This document shows positions 1 to 5,055 of a stretch of DNA of 6,029 nucleotides, piece by piece. Below the pieces are notes generated by a model. That model worked only from the letters and a program-made list of their open reading frames with translations. It was not told the origin of the DNA and made no database searches. The position numbers and the translations under genes were made by a program. Origin of the DNA: Nitrospirota bacterium (lineage in GTDB: Bacteria > Nitrospirota > Thermodesulfovibrionia > UBA6902); assembly GCA_024277515.1 (NCBI GenBank), contig JAJRVB010000018.1:1-6029 (forward strand). The letters run 5' to 3'. Numbering within the stretch: the stretch's first letter is position 1; every line of letters starts with the position of its first letter.

Positions 1-141
1 CCTGTAGGAGAAGGGACCGGTCTCGGTCTTTCCGTATGCCGCAGCCTTGTGCAGGAGCACAAAGGAGAAATAGAAGCGGAAAGTGAACTCGGCCGGGGGA
101 CAACATTTACTATTAAATTTCCGAAGTATGCGAGCGTATGA
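1..141 (+). CDS. Sensor histidine kinase, C-terminal fragment (5' end outside window)
   Basis: The frame is open from base 1 to a TGA at 139-141 and gives 46 residues. It starts in the ATP-lid/G2 region of a HATPase_c domain (PVGEGTGLGLSVC) and continues through the last helix and strand (SLVQEH, then GTTFTIKFP). This is the end of the ATP-binding domain of a two-component histidine kinase; the sensor and phospho-acceptor parts lie upstream. The segment matches the same region of the complete kinase at 3285-5006 in 31 of 41 residues, so the two are paralogues. It converges on the minus-strand membrane gene with a 13-bp gap. Its sensor type cannot be told from here. Confidence 0.93.
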   Translation, partial: PVGEGTGLGLSVCRSLVQEHKGEIEAESELGRGTTFTIKFPKYASV

Positions 142-169
142 AAAAGAGGAAGAATCATAAAGATTCTTC
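141..169 (-). terminator. Intrinsic terminator of the four-helix membrane gene
   Basis: Read on the minus strand, GAAGAATC, a 5-nt loop TTTAT and GATTCTTC form a perfect 8-bp stem (149-156 with 162-169), followed by CTCTTTTT (148-141). The gene's own TGA stop (155-157) lies inside the hairpin, and the U-tract runs into the last codon of the convergent kinase. On the plus strand the same hairpin is followed only by a mixed T-rich stretch, so it may act weakly in both directions. Confidence 0.7.
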
Positions 170-640
170 TTTATCCATCTTTTCCTCTATAAGTGATACC
201 CAGTTTTTATATCGGGGGAAGTATATGGCGCTGTATATAATTGACAGACCGAAAAGCAGGTAAAAGTCAATAAGATCACCGGCCATGATAAAAAGGGCAA
301 GCCCGTACACACATGGCAGCTGAGATGTACACATCGAGGCGATAGCCGCCCTGGAGAGGCGTCCGGTGATTGTCCTGAAATTAATTTCTCCCGGCGCAAT
401 ATAGATCCTCATTATTATGTACCGAATGATCAGGATGTTGAACATCGCCATGAGGTAGAAATAATTTCTTATCCCCGGCATCCATTTGTAATGCGCGGCA
501 ATTCCCTGAAAAGGCGCATACGTGATACGCACCCATTCAGCTATTCCGGCAAGTATGAATATTCCCGCGATGATCGCGGCCGTGAAACGGAGTACCGTAT
601 TGTATGCGGCCTGCAGCTCTCTCTCTTCCTGTTTGTTCAT
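155..640 (-). CDS. Uncharacterised four-helix integral membrane protein
   Basis: The protein has 161 residues and a charged N-terminus. Four hydrophobic segments are visible at about 14-36, 59-79, 97-119 and 122-141, followed by a charged cytoplasmic-type tail ending in KMDKEESL. The third and fourth segments are joined by a short GD turn (VYGLALFIMAGDLIDFYLLF), and the last ends in YFPRYKNW. A proline and cysteine (QLPCVYG) open the third segment. The VYGLALFI stretch recalls F-type ATPase subunit c helices, but I see only resemblance and assign no function. The ATG at 638-640 has a weak AGGCGA ribosome site. It lies downstream of the uspA terminator, so it is probably transcribed separately from a promoter at 712-739. 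Homologues of this general form are, as I recall, found as conserved hypothetical proteins in deltaproteobacteria and Nitrospirota. Confidence 0.85.
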   Translation of the reverse strand: MNKQEERELQAAYNTVLRFTAAIIAGIFILAGIAEWVRITYAPFQGIAAHYKWMPGIRNYFYLMAMFNILIIRYIIMRIYIAPGEINFRTITGRLSRAAIASMCTSQLPCVYGLALFIMAGDLIDFYLLFGLSIIYSAIYFPRYKNWVSLIEEKMDKEESL

Positions 641-674
641 GGTTTAATATTCGCCTGTACGCATAAATACCGGG

Positions 675-711
675 AAAAACTCAAACAGGCCTGCATTATG
701 CAGACCTGTTT
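675..711 (-). terminator. Intrinsic terminator of the usp/permease operon
   Basis: On the minus strand AAACAGG (711-705) pairs with CCTGTTT (689-683), and an inner CTGCA/TGCAG stem closes on a 3-nt loop. A single opposed mismatch separates the two stems. GAG and a run of five T (679-675) follow. It lies 29-65 bp after the uspA stop and is a convincing rho-independent terminator. Confidence 0.85.
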
Positions 712-739
712 ATTGAATACAATGTTATAAGGCTGTCAA
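712..739 (-). promoter_or_regulatory. Candidate sigma-70 promoter for the four-helix membrane gene
   Basis: On the minus strand a perfect TTGACA (739-734) begins directly after the uspA stop codon and is followed at 16 bp by TTCAAT (717-712, four of six matches to TATAAT). Predicted initiation is near 705, at the end of the 5' arm of the terminator hairpin. Such a transcript would lack most of that arm and should not terminate there. It is the only promoter-like site I see between uspA and the membrane gene. Confidence 0.42.
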
Positions 740-1171
740 CTACTTTACGACGAGTACCGGACGGCACTTCTCCTTGCTGATTACGCGCTCCGTAATACTG
801 CCGATAAATACCTTTCCAAATCCGGTGCGTCCGTGGCTTCCCATGACGATGAGATCAGCGTCCGCAGTGTCGGCAACTTCACAGATCTTTTCATCGGGAA
901 TGCCGACTTCAAGACGGGTCTCGGCCTCAACCCCGTGATCAGTGCAGGTGACTTTTATGTCGGAGAGGATCTGCTCGCCTTCCTTTTTCAGACTCTGCAG
1001 GACCATTTCCGGCCTGAAGGTTTCTATGTCGGTAACATCTATCGGCGGGATGACATGGAGAACGACAAGCTTGCCATTATTCTGTTTTGCGAGCGAAACA
1101 GCGTGCCTCACAGCAATTTTGCTTACATCTGACCCGTCAACAGCCAGGACTATTTTAGTGTATGTATTAAT
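740..1171 (-). CDS. Universal stress protein, UspA family, probable ATT start
   Basis: With the start at 1169-1171 the product is 143 residues, the usual length of a single-domain USP. It opens with NTYTKIVLAVDGSDVSK, where D12 is the conserved nucleotide-binding aspartate. It ends with the full ATP motif G-2x-G-9x-G-S (G111, G114, G124, S125 in MGSHGRTGFGKVFIGS) and the closing strand CRPVLVVK. USPs of this ATP-binding class are cytosolic alpha/beta dimers that help survival under starvation, oxidants or energy stress. No ATG, GTG or TTG lies between the in-frame TAA (1193-1195) and a GTG at 1109-1111. Starting at that GTG would delete the first strand and D12. A perfect GGAGGAGGA at 1183-1175 places the start at ATT. 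The gene is last in the operon, 17 bp after the permease stop, so translational coupling is likely. Confidence 0.92.
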   Translation of the reverse strand: MNTYTKIVLAVDGSDVSKIAVRHAVSLAKQNNGKLVVLHVIPPIDVTDIETFRPEMVLQSLKKEGEQILSDIKVTCTDHGVEAETRLEVGIPDEKICEVADTADADLIVMGSHGRTGFGKVFIGSITERVISKEKCRPVLVVK

Positions 1172-1174
1172 GAT

Positions 1175-1183
1175 TCCTCCTCC
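1175..1183 (-). promoter_or_regulatory. Shine-Dalgarno site that fixes the uspA start
   Basis: GGAGGAGGA on the minus strand sits 5-13 bases beyond the permease stop (1189-1191). Counted from the first GGAGG there are 7 nt to the ATT at 1171-1169; counted from the second there are 4. An out-of-frame ATG at 1185-1183 opens only an 11-residue reading frame, so this site almost certainly serves uspA. Confidence 0.8.
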
Positions 1184-1188
1184 ATGCC

Positions 1189-2283
1189 CTATTTAAGACT
1201 GGGAGACAGTCCCAGTTTGGCAGACTTGTCCTCTTTTGCCTTTGCCTGAAATGTCCACAACAAAATAAGAAATGTAGCGACAATGCCGCTTCCAAAGAGG
1301 AATATCTTGCTGCCGAGTTCAAACATGGCAGCGGACCTGTCACTCAATGCTACGATGTTCAGCTGGACCATATATTCCGGTATTGCGAGCATGCGCGATA
1401 CTACACATAAAAGGATCAGTATTGCCGTTACCAGCCTGATATACAGTTCCTTGACAAGATGTGTGCCGATCGCCCCGAAGTAGATGCCCACGAGTGAACC
1501 GGCATACAGCAGCAGGGTGAGCCTGAGGTCGACATATCCCTGAAGTCCGTAGTTAAAGGCGCCCCATGCGCCCATGAACATTGCGAGAAACAGCTCTGTC
1601 CCGGCAGCCACTACAGTCGGCACGCCGAAGACGTAAATCATAGCAGGCACGCCGATGAATCCGCCCACCCCGATGGTCCCTGCCATGTACCCCACAAAAA
1701 ATCCTATAACGAGCAGCACCAGGAAAGAGACCTTAACATCAGCGACCTTGAAATGTATCATAGGTTTTAACTGGAATTTTTTTGACATGTTCAGGAGCTT
1801 GTCGGACGGACCCGCATCAGGATCTTTTCTGGTCCTGAGGGCATCCATGAGAAGAGAATAACCGATAATGCTGAGCGTCAGTACAAAGAAGGCGCTGACA
1901 TACAGACCGGAGCCCGCTTTGCCCAGTTTCTCAAAGAAATACCCGTTCACAACGACCGCGGCATAAATACCGACACATGCGGTGATGAGCAGATAAATAC
2001 CCAGTTTCCGGTCTACATGACCCAGTTCCCCATGTTTTTTTGAGCCCATCATGGCCTTGCCGAATTTATGGGTAATATTGGCGGCAACCGCCATGACCCC
2101 GGGCACGCCGAGGTTCATCATTCCGGGAGTCATTAAAAATGCCCCTCCTGAACCGATAAACCCTGAGAGGGTTCCTCCCATGAATCCGAGCAGTATGACC
2201 CCGAACATGGTTAAAGGGGTAGTCTCAAAAATCTGTGATACAACATTTAATTTATCTATAGCCTGCACTGCGACATCTTGCAT
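1189..2283 (-). CDS. TauE/SafE (TSUP) family anion permease
   Basis: The 364-residue inner-membrane protein shows the two-fold pseudo-repeat of the TSUP family: GFMGGTLSGFIGSGGAFLMT near 33-52 and GYMAGTIGVGGFIGVPAMI near 198-216. Hydrophobic segments lie at about 24-46, 97-113, 127-147, 186-204, 207-220, 225-245, 253-272, 283-299 and 325-346, and the tail is charged. Family members move sulfite, sulfoacetate, thiosulfate or other sulfur-containing anions; the substrate here cannot be read from the sequence. It is longer than the usual 250-270 residues because of an N-terminal lead, a central cytoplasmic loop (about 150-180, rich in lysine and aspartate) and an extra C-terminal helix. The ATG at 2283-2281 is preceded by AAAGGAGGA with a rather long 11-nt spacing. 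It lies 21 bp after the USP-membrane gene and 17 bp before uspA, so it is co-transcribed with both. Confidence 0.93.
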   Translation of the reverse strand: MQDVAVQAIDKLNVVSQIFETTPLTMFGVILLGFMGGTLSGFIGSGGAFLMTPGMMNLGVPGVMAVAANITHKFGKAMMGSKKHGELGHVDRKLGIYLLITACVGIYAAVVVNGYFFEKLGKAGSGLYVSAFFVLTLSIIGYSLLMDALRTRKDPDAGPSDKLLNMSKKFQLKPMIHFKVADVKVSFLVLLVIGFFVGYMAGTIGVGGFIGVPAMIYVFGVPTVVAAGTELFLAMFMGAWGAFNYGLQGYVDLRLTLLLYAGSLVGIYFGAIGTHLVKELYIRLVTAILILLCVVSRMLAIPEYMVQLNIVALSDRSAAMFELGSKIFLFGSGIVATFLILLWTFQAKAKEDKSAKLGLSPSLK

Positions 2284-2304
2284 TGTATTTATATCCTCCT
2301 TTAA

Positions 2305-2934
2305 CTATTTCTCAAGCCTGAATAATTTCGGCAAGATGGTTGTGGTATTGCCCCAGATCCATGCGTGGATAGCAACAACGGCCATAATGGAAATGCCGCC
2401 AAGTACGGTCCCGCTCATGAAGAGTTTCTCGTTCAGCGACTCAATTTTCGGGAAGAAAACCCCGTACATCAGCGCAGAGCCGATGGCATAGAGAACCCAT
2501 ACAAACCAGTTGGTTTTTTTTGCGGGTGCGGCTTTTTCAGAATGAGCTGCATGGATGCTGTCTGCCGTTGTAACAGGACAGGTCAATTTATCTTTTAAAG
2601 CTTCTACGCTTGCCCCGGCTTTTTTCATCTCATTAGTGAAGGCTGCGTCTCCAATCAGGACCAGGCTTGCAGGCATCAGGCCGTTGATCTTTGTCATAAA
2701 TGCCTCTGCATCAGGGGCTACAACGTGCGAGCTGATGCCAATGCCTTCAGATGAAAAATTCTCCCTGACTGAATCAAGTGTTGCCCCGGCCTTCCCGATA
2801 GTCTCTGTGCTGTCATCAGCCGCAAGGAACACACAGGCAATTTCGGTGTCAGTGCCTTTTGCAGCCTTCAGCGCATATTGTAATGCCTGGGAATTTATGT
2901 CCCATGTGCTGTCTATAAAAATTATTCTTTTCAA
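2305..2934 (-). CDS. Degenerate USP domain fused to two transmembrane helices
   Basis: This is a 209-residue protein with a TTG start (2934-2932) and a strong AAAGGAGG site 6 nt upstream. Residues 1-125 follow the USP fold order: a first strand (RIIFIDST), helix (SQALQYALKAAK), strand (EIACVFLA), a long helix region, strand (SLVLIGDAA) and a closing CPVTTADS. The ATP motif G-2x-G-9x-G-S/T is absent and the first-strand aspartate context is altered, so nucleotide binding is doubtful. A lysine/alanine-rich linker (about 128-141) leads to two hydrophobic helices at about 142-161 and 172-195, joined by a short loop (PKIESLNEK). Both ends are predicted cytoplasmic. As first gene of the operon with a permease and an ATP-binding UspA, it may be a membrane-tethered accessory or regulatory subunit of the permease; that role is inference. 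Confidence 0.85.
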   Translation of the reverse strand: MKRIIFIDSTWDINSQALQYALKAAKGTDTEIACVFLAADDSTETIGKAGATLDSVRENFSSEGIGISSHVVAPDAEAFMTKINGLMPASLVLIGDAAFTNEMKKAGASVEALKDKLTCPVTTADSIHAAHSEKAAPAKKTNWFVWVLYAIGSALMYGVFFPKIESLNEKLFMSGTVLGGISIMAVVAIHAWIWGNTTTILPKLFRLEK

Positions 2935-2975
2935 GCTTCTCCTCCTTTTGAAAAAAATTTTAAAACAAGAGCAAA

Positions 2976-3004
2976 ATTATACTGAAAATTGAAAAATATG
3001 TGCG
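2976..3004 (-). promoter_or_regulatory. Candidate promoter of the usp/permease operon
   Basis: On the minus strand a perfect TATAAT lies at 2981-2976. At 17 bp upstream the hexamer CGCACA (3004-2999) matches TTGACA in only its last three positions. Predicted initiation near 2969 gives a leader of about 35 nt carrying the AAAGGAGG site of the first gene. The weak -35 would suit an activated promoter. Confidence 0.5.
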
Positions 3005-3082
3005 AATTTATCCTGGAAGGAAATATCTCCCCGATCAATGTGACTATAAGCATAAATAAATTTCATCTCATGTGTCAATTAA

Positions 3083-3256
3083 AATGAATTTTGTTTTTTT
3101 TATAGTAAGTTAAAAGATTATTATGTTGCAAAATACAACGTTTTTTCGCGGATAAAAATCCATCCGTACAGGGGGGATGAAGGGCTGTATGATCTGAAAA
3201 TATCGGGCTGCAGCGGTATTCCTGATGAATCACTGAAATCTGTAATTTGTATCTGA
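3083..3256 (+). pseudogene. Start-less, protein-like open frame, possible gene remnant
   Basis: The frame runs from just after a TAA (3080-3082) to a TGA (3254-3256). It would encode 57 residues, of which the last 40 or so look like ordinary protein (for example RIKIHPYRGDEGLYDLKISG, then CSGIPDESLKSV), with codons like those of the neighbours. It contains no ATG, GTG or TTG. An ATG at 3123 in another frame reaches it only through a -1 shift at the six-T run (3141-3146), and that ATG has no ribosome site. Minus-strand frames are also open here, so chance is a real alternative. I recognise no family. Confidence 0.2.
3123..3146 (+). terminator. Small hairpin followed by T6, terminator-like
   Basis: ATGTTG (3123-3128) pairs with CAACGT (3136-3141) with one G-U wobble and a 7-nt loop, and six T (3141-3146) follow. 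The stem is short and weak. No annotated plus-strand gene ends upstream; a TATAGT hexamer at 3101-3106 could feed it, which would make it an attenuator or the end of a very short RNA. Confidence 0.25.
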
Positions 3257-3276
3257 ATTTCATAATATTGTAAACT
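3247..3276 (+). promoter_or_regulatory. Weak candidate promoter for the kinase
   Basis: TTGTAT (3247-3252) and TAAACT (3271-3276) are 18 bp apart and predict initiation near 3283, two bases before the ATG. A better -10 match, CATAAT (3261-3266), lacks a -35 and would give a leader of about 12 nt. Either choice implies a leaderless or very short-leader message, which agrees with the absent Shine-Dalgarno. Confidence 0.3.
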
Positions 3277-3284
3277 TACCTTAA

Positions 3285-5006
3285 ATGCGTCTTCGAATCT
3301 GGCATAAGATGATAATAGGTGTTGCAATCCCCTCCATGATCGCACTGATAGGGGGAATGCTTACTTTTGGATATGTCAGAAACATAGAGACACGGCAGGA
3401 TTATGAACAGATAGCCGATGAAATAAAAGACCAGGTGCTTGAAGTACGCAGAGAGGAAAAAATATTTTTCCACTTCAAGAACGCTGAGCACCTGAACAGT
3501 GTTCACAAGTCTATCAAAGTCCTTGAAAATGCCATCAGCAGTGTCTCCGAACAGGTATTGGAAGAAATCGGTATAAGGGACATAACCGCTCTTGAGGCAT
3601 CCATCATTTCATACACGGATTATCTTGACGCCCTGTATGAAAACTTCCACAAAGAATCAGAGGTCACGGAAAAAGTCAGGAATGAAGGAAGAAAGCTGGA
3701 AGACTTTGTATCAAAAGAGAGTCATGCAAAAGAGCTTACAACCAGTTTTGTTCTTCACCTGAGACTTCTTGAAAAAAACTATATGCTGTTTCGGAACCGG
3801 AAATCCCTTGACGAATTGAATGCCGCACTCTCCAAGTTTAAAAATGTAACGCCCCTGTGTTACGAGTGCATCCCGTATACCAAAGCTGTCCAGCATCTTA
3901 TCGAAACATATAAGAGGAGCGATTTCTTAATGGACCAGCTGCAGGTTGTCGGTAACAGACTCGAAGAAATCACGCTGAAGATGGCTGTTCGTGAGCGGCA
4001 GAGAATCGGGGCATTTCTTGCCAAGACTCAGCGTCTTCTCCTGATAGCCCTTGTCCTGCTCTGCATAATTGGTCCGTTGTTTGTGTACAAGACGGCCTCA
4101 TATGTAGTCGCCCCGATCAATCGGCTTGCTAAGATAACGCGTCAAATATCCGAAGGTGACATGAAACTCAGGGCCCCGCTCAGGGAGCATGACGAAACGT
4201 ATGATTTATCGAAGTCATTTAACAGTATGCTGGATAAACTTCAGCTTACTCACAGGTCCCTCGAAAAAAGCATGGAGCTGCTCCGTGAGAAGCAGACCCA
4301 GCTTATAGAGTCTGAAAAGCGCGCCTCACTCGGACTGCTCGTCTCCGGAGTCGCGCATGAGTTAAACAATCCCCTGAATAATATTTCGATAATTGCGGAG
4401 AGGATGTACGAAGAGCGGGAGGACCTGTCCCCGGATGAAGTAAGGGGTTTCAATAATATTCTCATGCAGTGTGACAGGGCCAAGCATATTGTAGATAATC
4501 TGCTTGATTTTGCGAGGGCCCGGAAATCCACGGTAATGGAAAGGCAGGACATTGTCATGATCCTGAACGAGTCTTTTAATCTTGTAGGGAACCAGCTCAG
4601 AATTAACAATATTGACCTGATAAAGGACATACCCGAAGAACCTATATTTATCAACGGGAACAGGAGCAAGCTGGAGCAGATCCTTGTGAGTATTTTTACA
4701 AACGCTATACAGGCAATGAAGCCGTCAGGTACACTGAGTGTGGGACTGGAGGCTGACAATGAAAACAAAAATGTTCGGATAAGGGTCTGCGATACAGGTC
4801 CCGGGATATCGGATGAGGATGTGAAAAGCATTTTTGAGCCTTTCTTTACGACAAAGCCGGTAGGAGAAGGTACAGGGCTTGGACTGTCGGTCTGCCACAG
4901 TCTTGTCCAGGAGCACAGGGGCACCATCGAGGTCGACAGCCGTGTCGGGGACGGCACGATCTTTACGATCAGATTTCCATTATATGAAGAGCCGGCTGCG
5001 GGTTGA
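3285..5006 (+). CDS. Membrane sensor histidine kinase with long helical periplasmic domain
   Basis: This is a complete 573-residue kinase. A first membrane helix (about 8-30) and a second (about 249-270) bracket a roughly 218-residue, almost all-helical periplasmic sensor. The sensor contains two related motifs, VRREEKIFFHFKNAEHLNSV (54-73) and HLRLLEKNYMLFRNRKSLDE (158-177), as in helical bimodular (HBM) ligand domains, plus a CYEC pair (C192, C195). Next come HAMP (about 271-325), a coiled linker, and HisKA with phospho-acceptor H358 in GVAHELNNPLNNI. The HATPase_c domain follows, with N box (FTNAIQAM, N473), G1 (CDTGPGIS), F box (FEPFFTTK) and G2 (GEGTGLGLSV), all intact. It should autophosphorylate and pass phosphate to a response regulator not present here. 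An in-frame TAA directly before the ATG (3282-3284) rules out an earlier start, and no Shine-Dalgarno is visible. The next gene begins 45 bp downstream. Confidence 0.96.
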   Translation: MRLRIWHKMIIGVAIPSMIALIGGMLTFGYVRNIETRQDYEQIADEIKDQVLEVRREEKIFFHFKNAEHLNSVHKSIKVLENAISSVSEQVLEEIGIRDITALEASIISYTDYLDALYENFHKESEVTEKVRNEGRKLEDFVSKESHAKELTTSFVLHLRLLEKNYMLFRNRKSLDELNAALSKFKNVTPLCYECIPYTKAVQHLIETYKRSDFLMDQLQVVGNRLEEITLKMAVRERQRIGAFLAKTQRLLLIALVLLCIIGPLFVYKTASYVVAPINRLAKITRQISEGDMKLRAPLREHDETYDLSKSFNSMLDKLQLTHRSLEKSMELLREKQTQLIESEKRASLGLLVSGVAHELNNPLNNISIIAERMYEEREDLSPDEVRGFNNILMQCDRAKHIVDNLLDFARARKSTVMERQDIVMILNESFNLVGNQLRINNIDLIKDIPEEPIFINGNRSKLEQILVSIFTNAIQAMKPSGTLSVGLEADNENKNVRIRVCDTGPGISDEDVKSIFEPFFTTKPVGEGTGLGLSVCHSLVQEHRGTIEVDSRVGDGTIFTIRFPLYEEPAAG

Positions 5007-5013
5007 TGAGGTA

Positions 5014-5055
5014 ATGTTGTCAGGGTCAGGTGAGTCGATTATAATAAAAGAATGA
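5014..5055 (+). other. 13-codon mini-ORF overlapping the next start (ATGA)
   Basis: An ATG at 5014, shortly after the kinase stop and preceded by TGAGG at a tight spacing, opens 13 codons (MLSGSGESIIIKE). Its TGA (5053-5055) overlaps the next gene's ATG (5052-5054) as ATGA. This is the geometry of termination-reinitiation coupling, but so short a frame could be chance, and it overlaps the promoter at 5017-5045. Confidence 0.2.
5017..5045 (+). promoter_or_regulatory. Near-consensus sigma-70 promoter of the secreted TPR gene
   Basis: TTGTCA (5017-5022, five of six) and TATAAT (5040-5045, six of six) are separated by exactly 17 bp, in the 45-bp gap after the kinase. Initiation 6-7 bp beyond the -10 falls at 5052, the A of the ATG, so the message would be leaderless. 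Confidence 0.65.

Larger units (their letters stand above)
2935..3284. other. 350-bp AT-rich divergent intergenic region
   Basis: The stretch separates the minus-strand operon from the plus-strand kinase. It holds a strong Shine-Dalgarno (2941-2949, minus), a TATAAT box for the operon (2976-2981, minus), a TATAGT hexamer (3101-3106, plus), a small hairpin followed by six T (3123-3146), a start-less but protein-like open frame (3083-3256) and weak promoter hexamers just before the kinase. No tRNA-like or recognised riboswitch fold is apparent by eye. Confidence 0.75.

Noticed and set aside
1150..1185. ATG-started 11-codon frame (MEEESLIHTLK) at the permease/uspA junction
   Set aside because: It uses the Shine-Dalgarno bases as codons and lacks its own ribosome site; it is kept only as the alternative if a homopolymer error exists in the AAAA run.
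833..1196. Plus-strand open frames opposite uspA
   Set aside because: They are antisense to the canonical USP ATP motif and carry no recognisable domain.
2051..2491. 146-residue plus-strand open frame
   Set aside because: It runs antisense across the permease N-terminus and the end of the USP-membrane gene, with proline-rich shadow composition and no ribosome site tied to it.
2555..2992. 145-residue plus-strand open frame
   Set aside because: It is antisense to the USP-membrane gene and its leader, which have a strong Shine-Dalgarno, a TATAAT box and recognisable domains on the other strand.
3147..3190. Inverted GGAT/ATCC and CATCC/GGATG segments as a possible riboswitch
   Set aside because: The stems are 4-5 bp, mutually exclusive, and match no riboswitch core I can recognise.
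3300..3328. TGGCATA followed by TTGCA, resembling a sigma-54 site
   Set aside because: It lies inside the kinase coding sequence and the spacing is too long for a -24/-12 element.
3075..3506. Overlapping minus-strand small open frames around the kinase start
   Set aside because: They overlap one another in different frames, lack ribosome sites and resemble no protein; part of them lies opposite the kinase's first helix.
4250..4957. 235-residue minus-strand open frame inside the kinase
   Set aside because: It is antisense to HisKA and HATPase_c, whose motifs are all intact on the plus strand; its serine/leucine-rich composition is typical of an antisense shadow.
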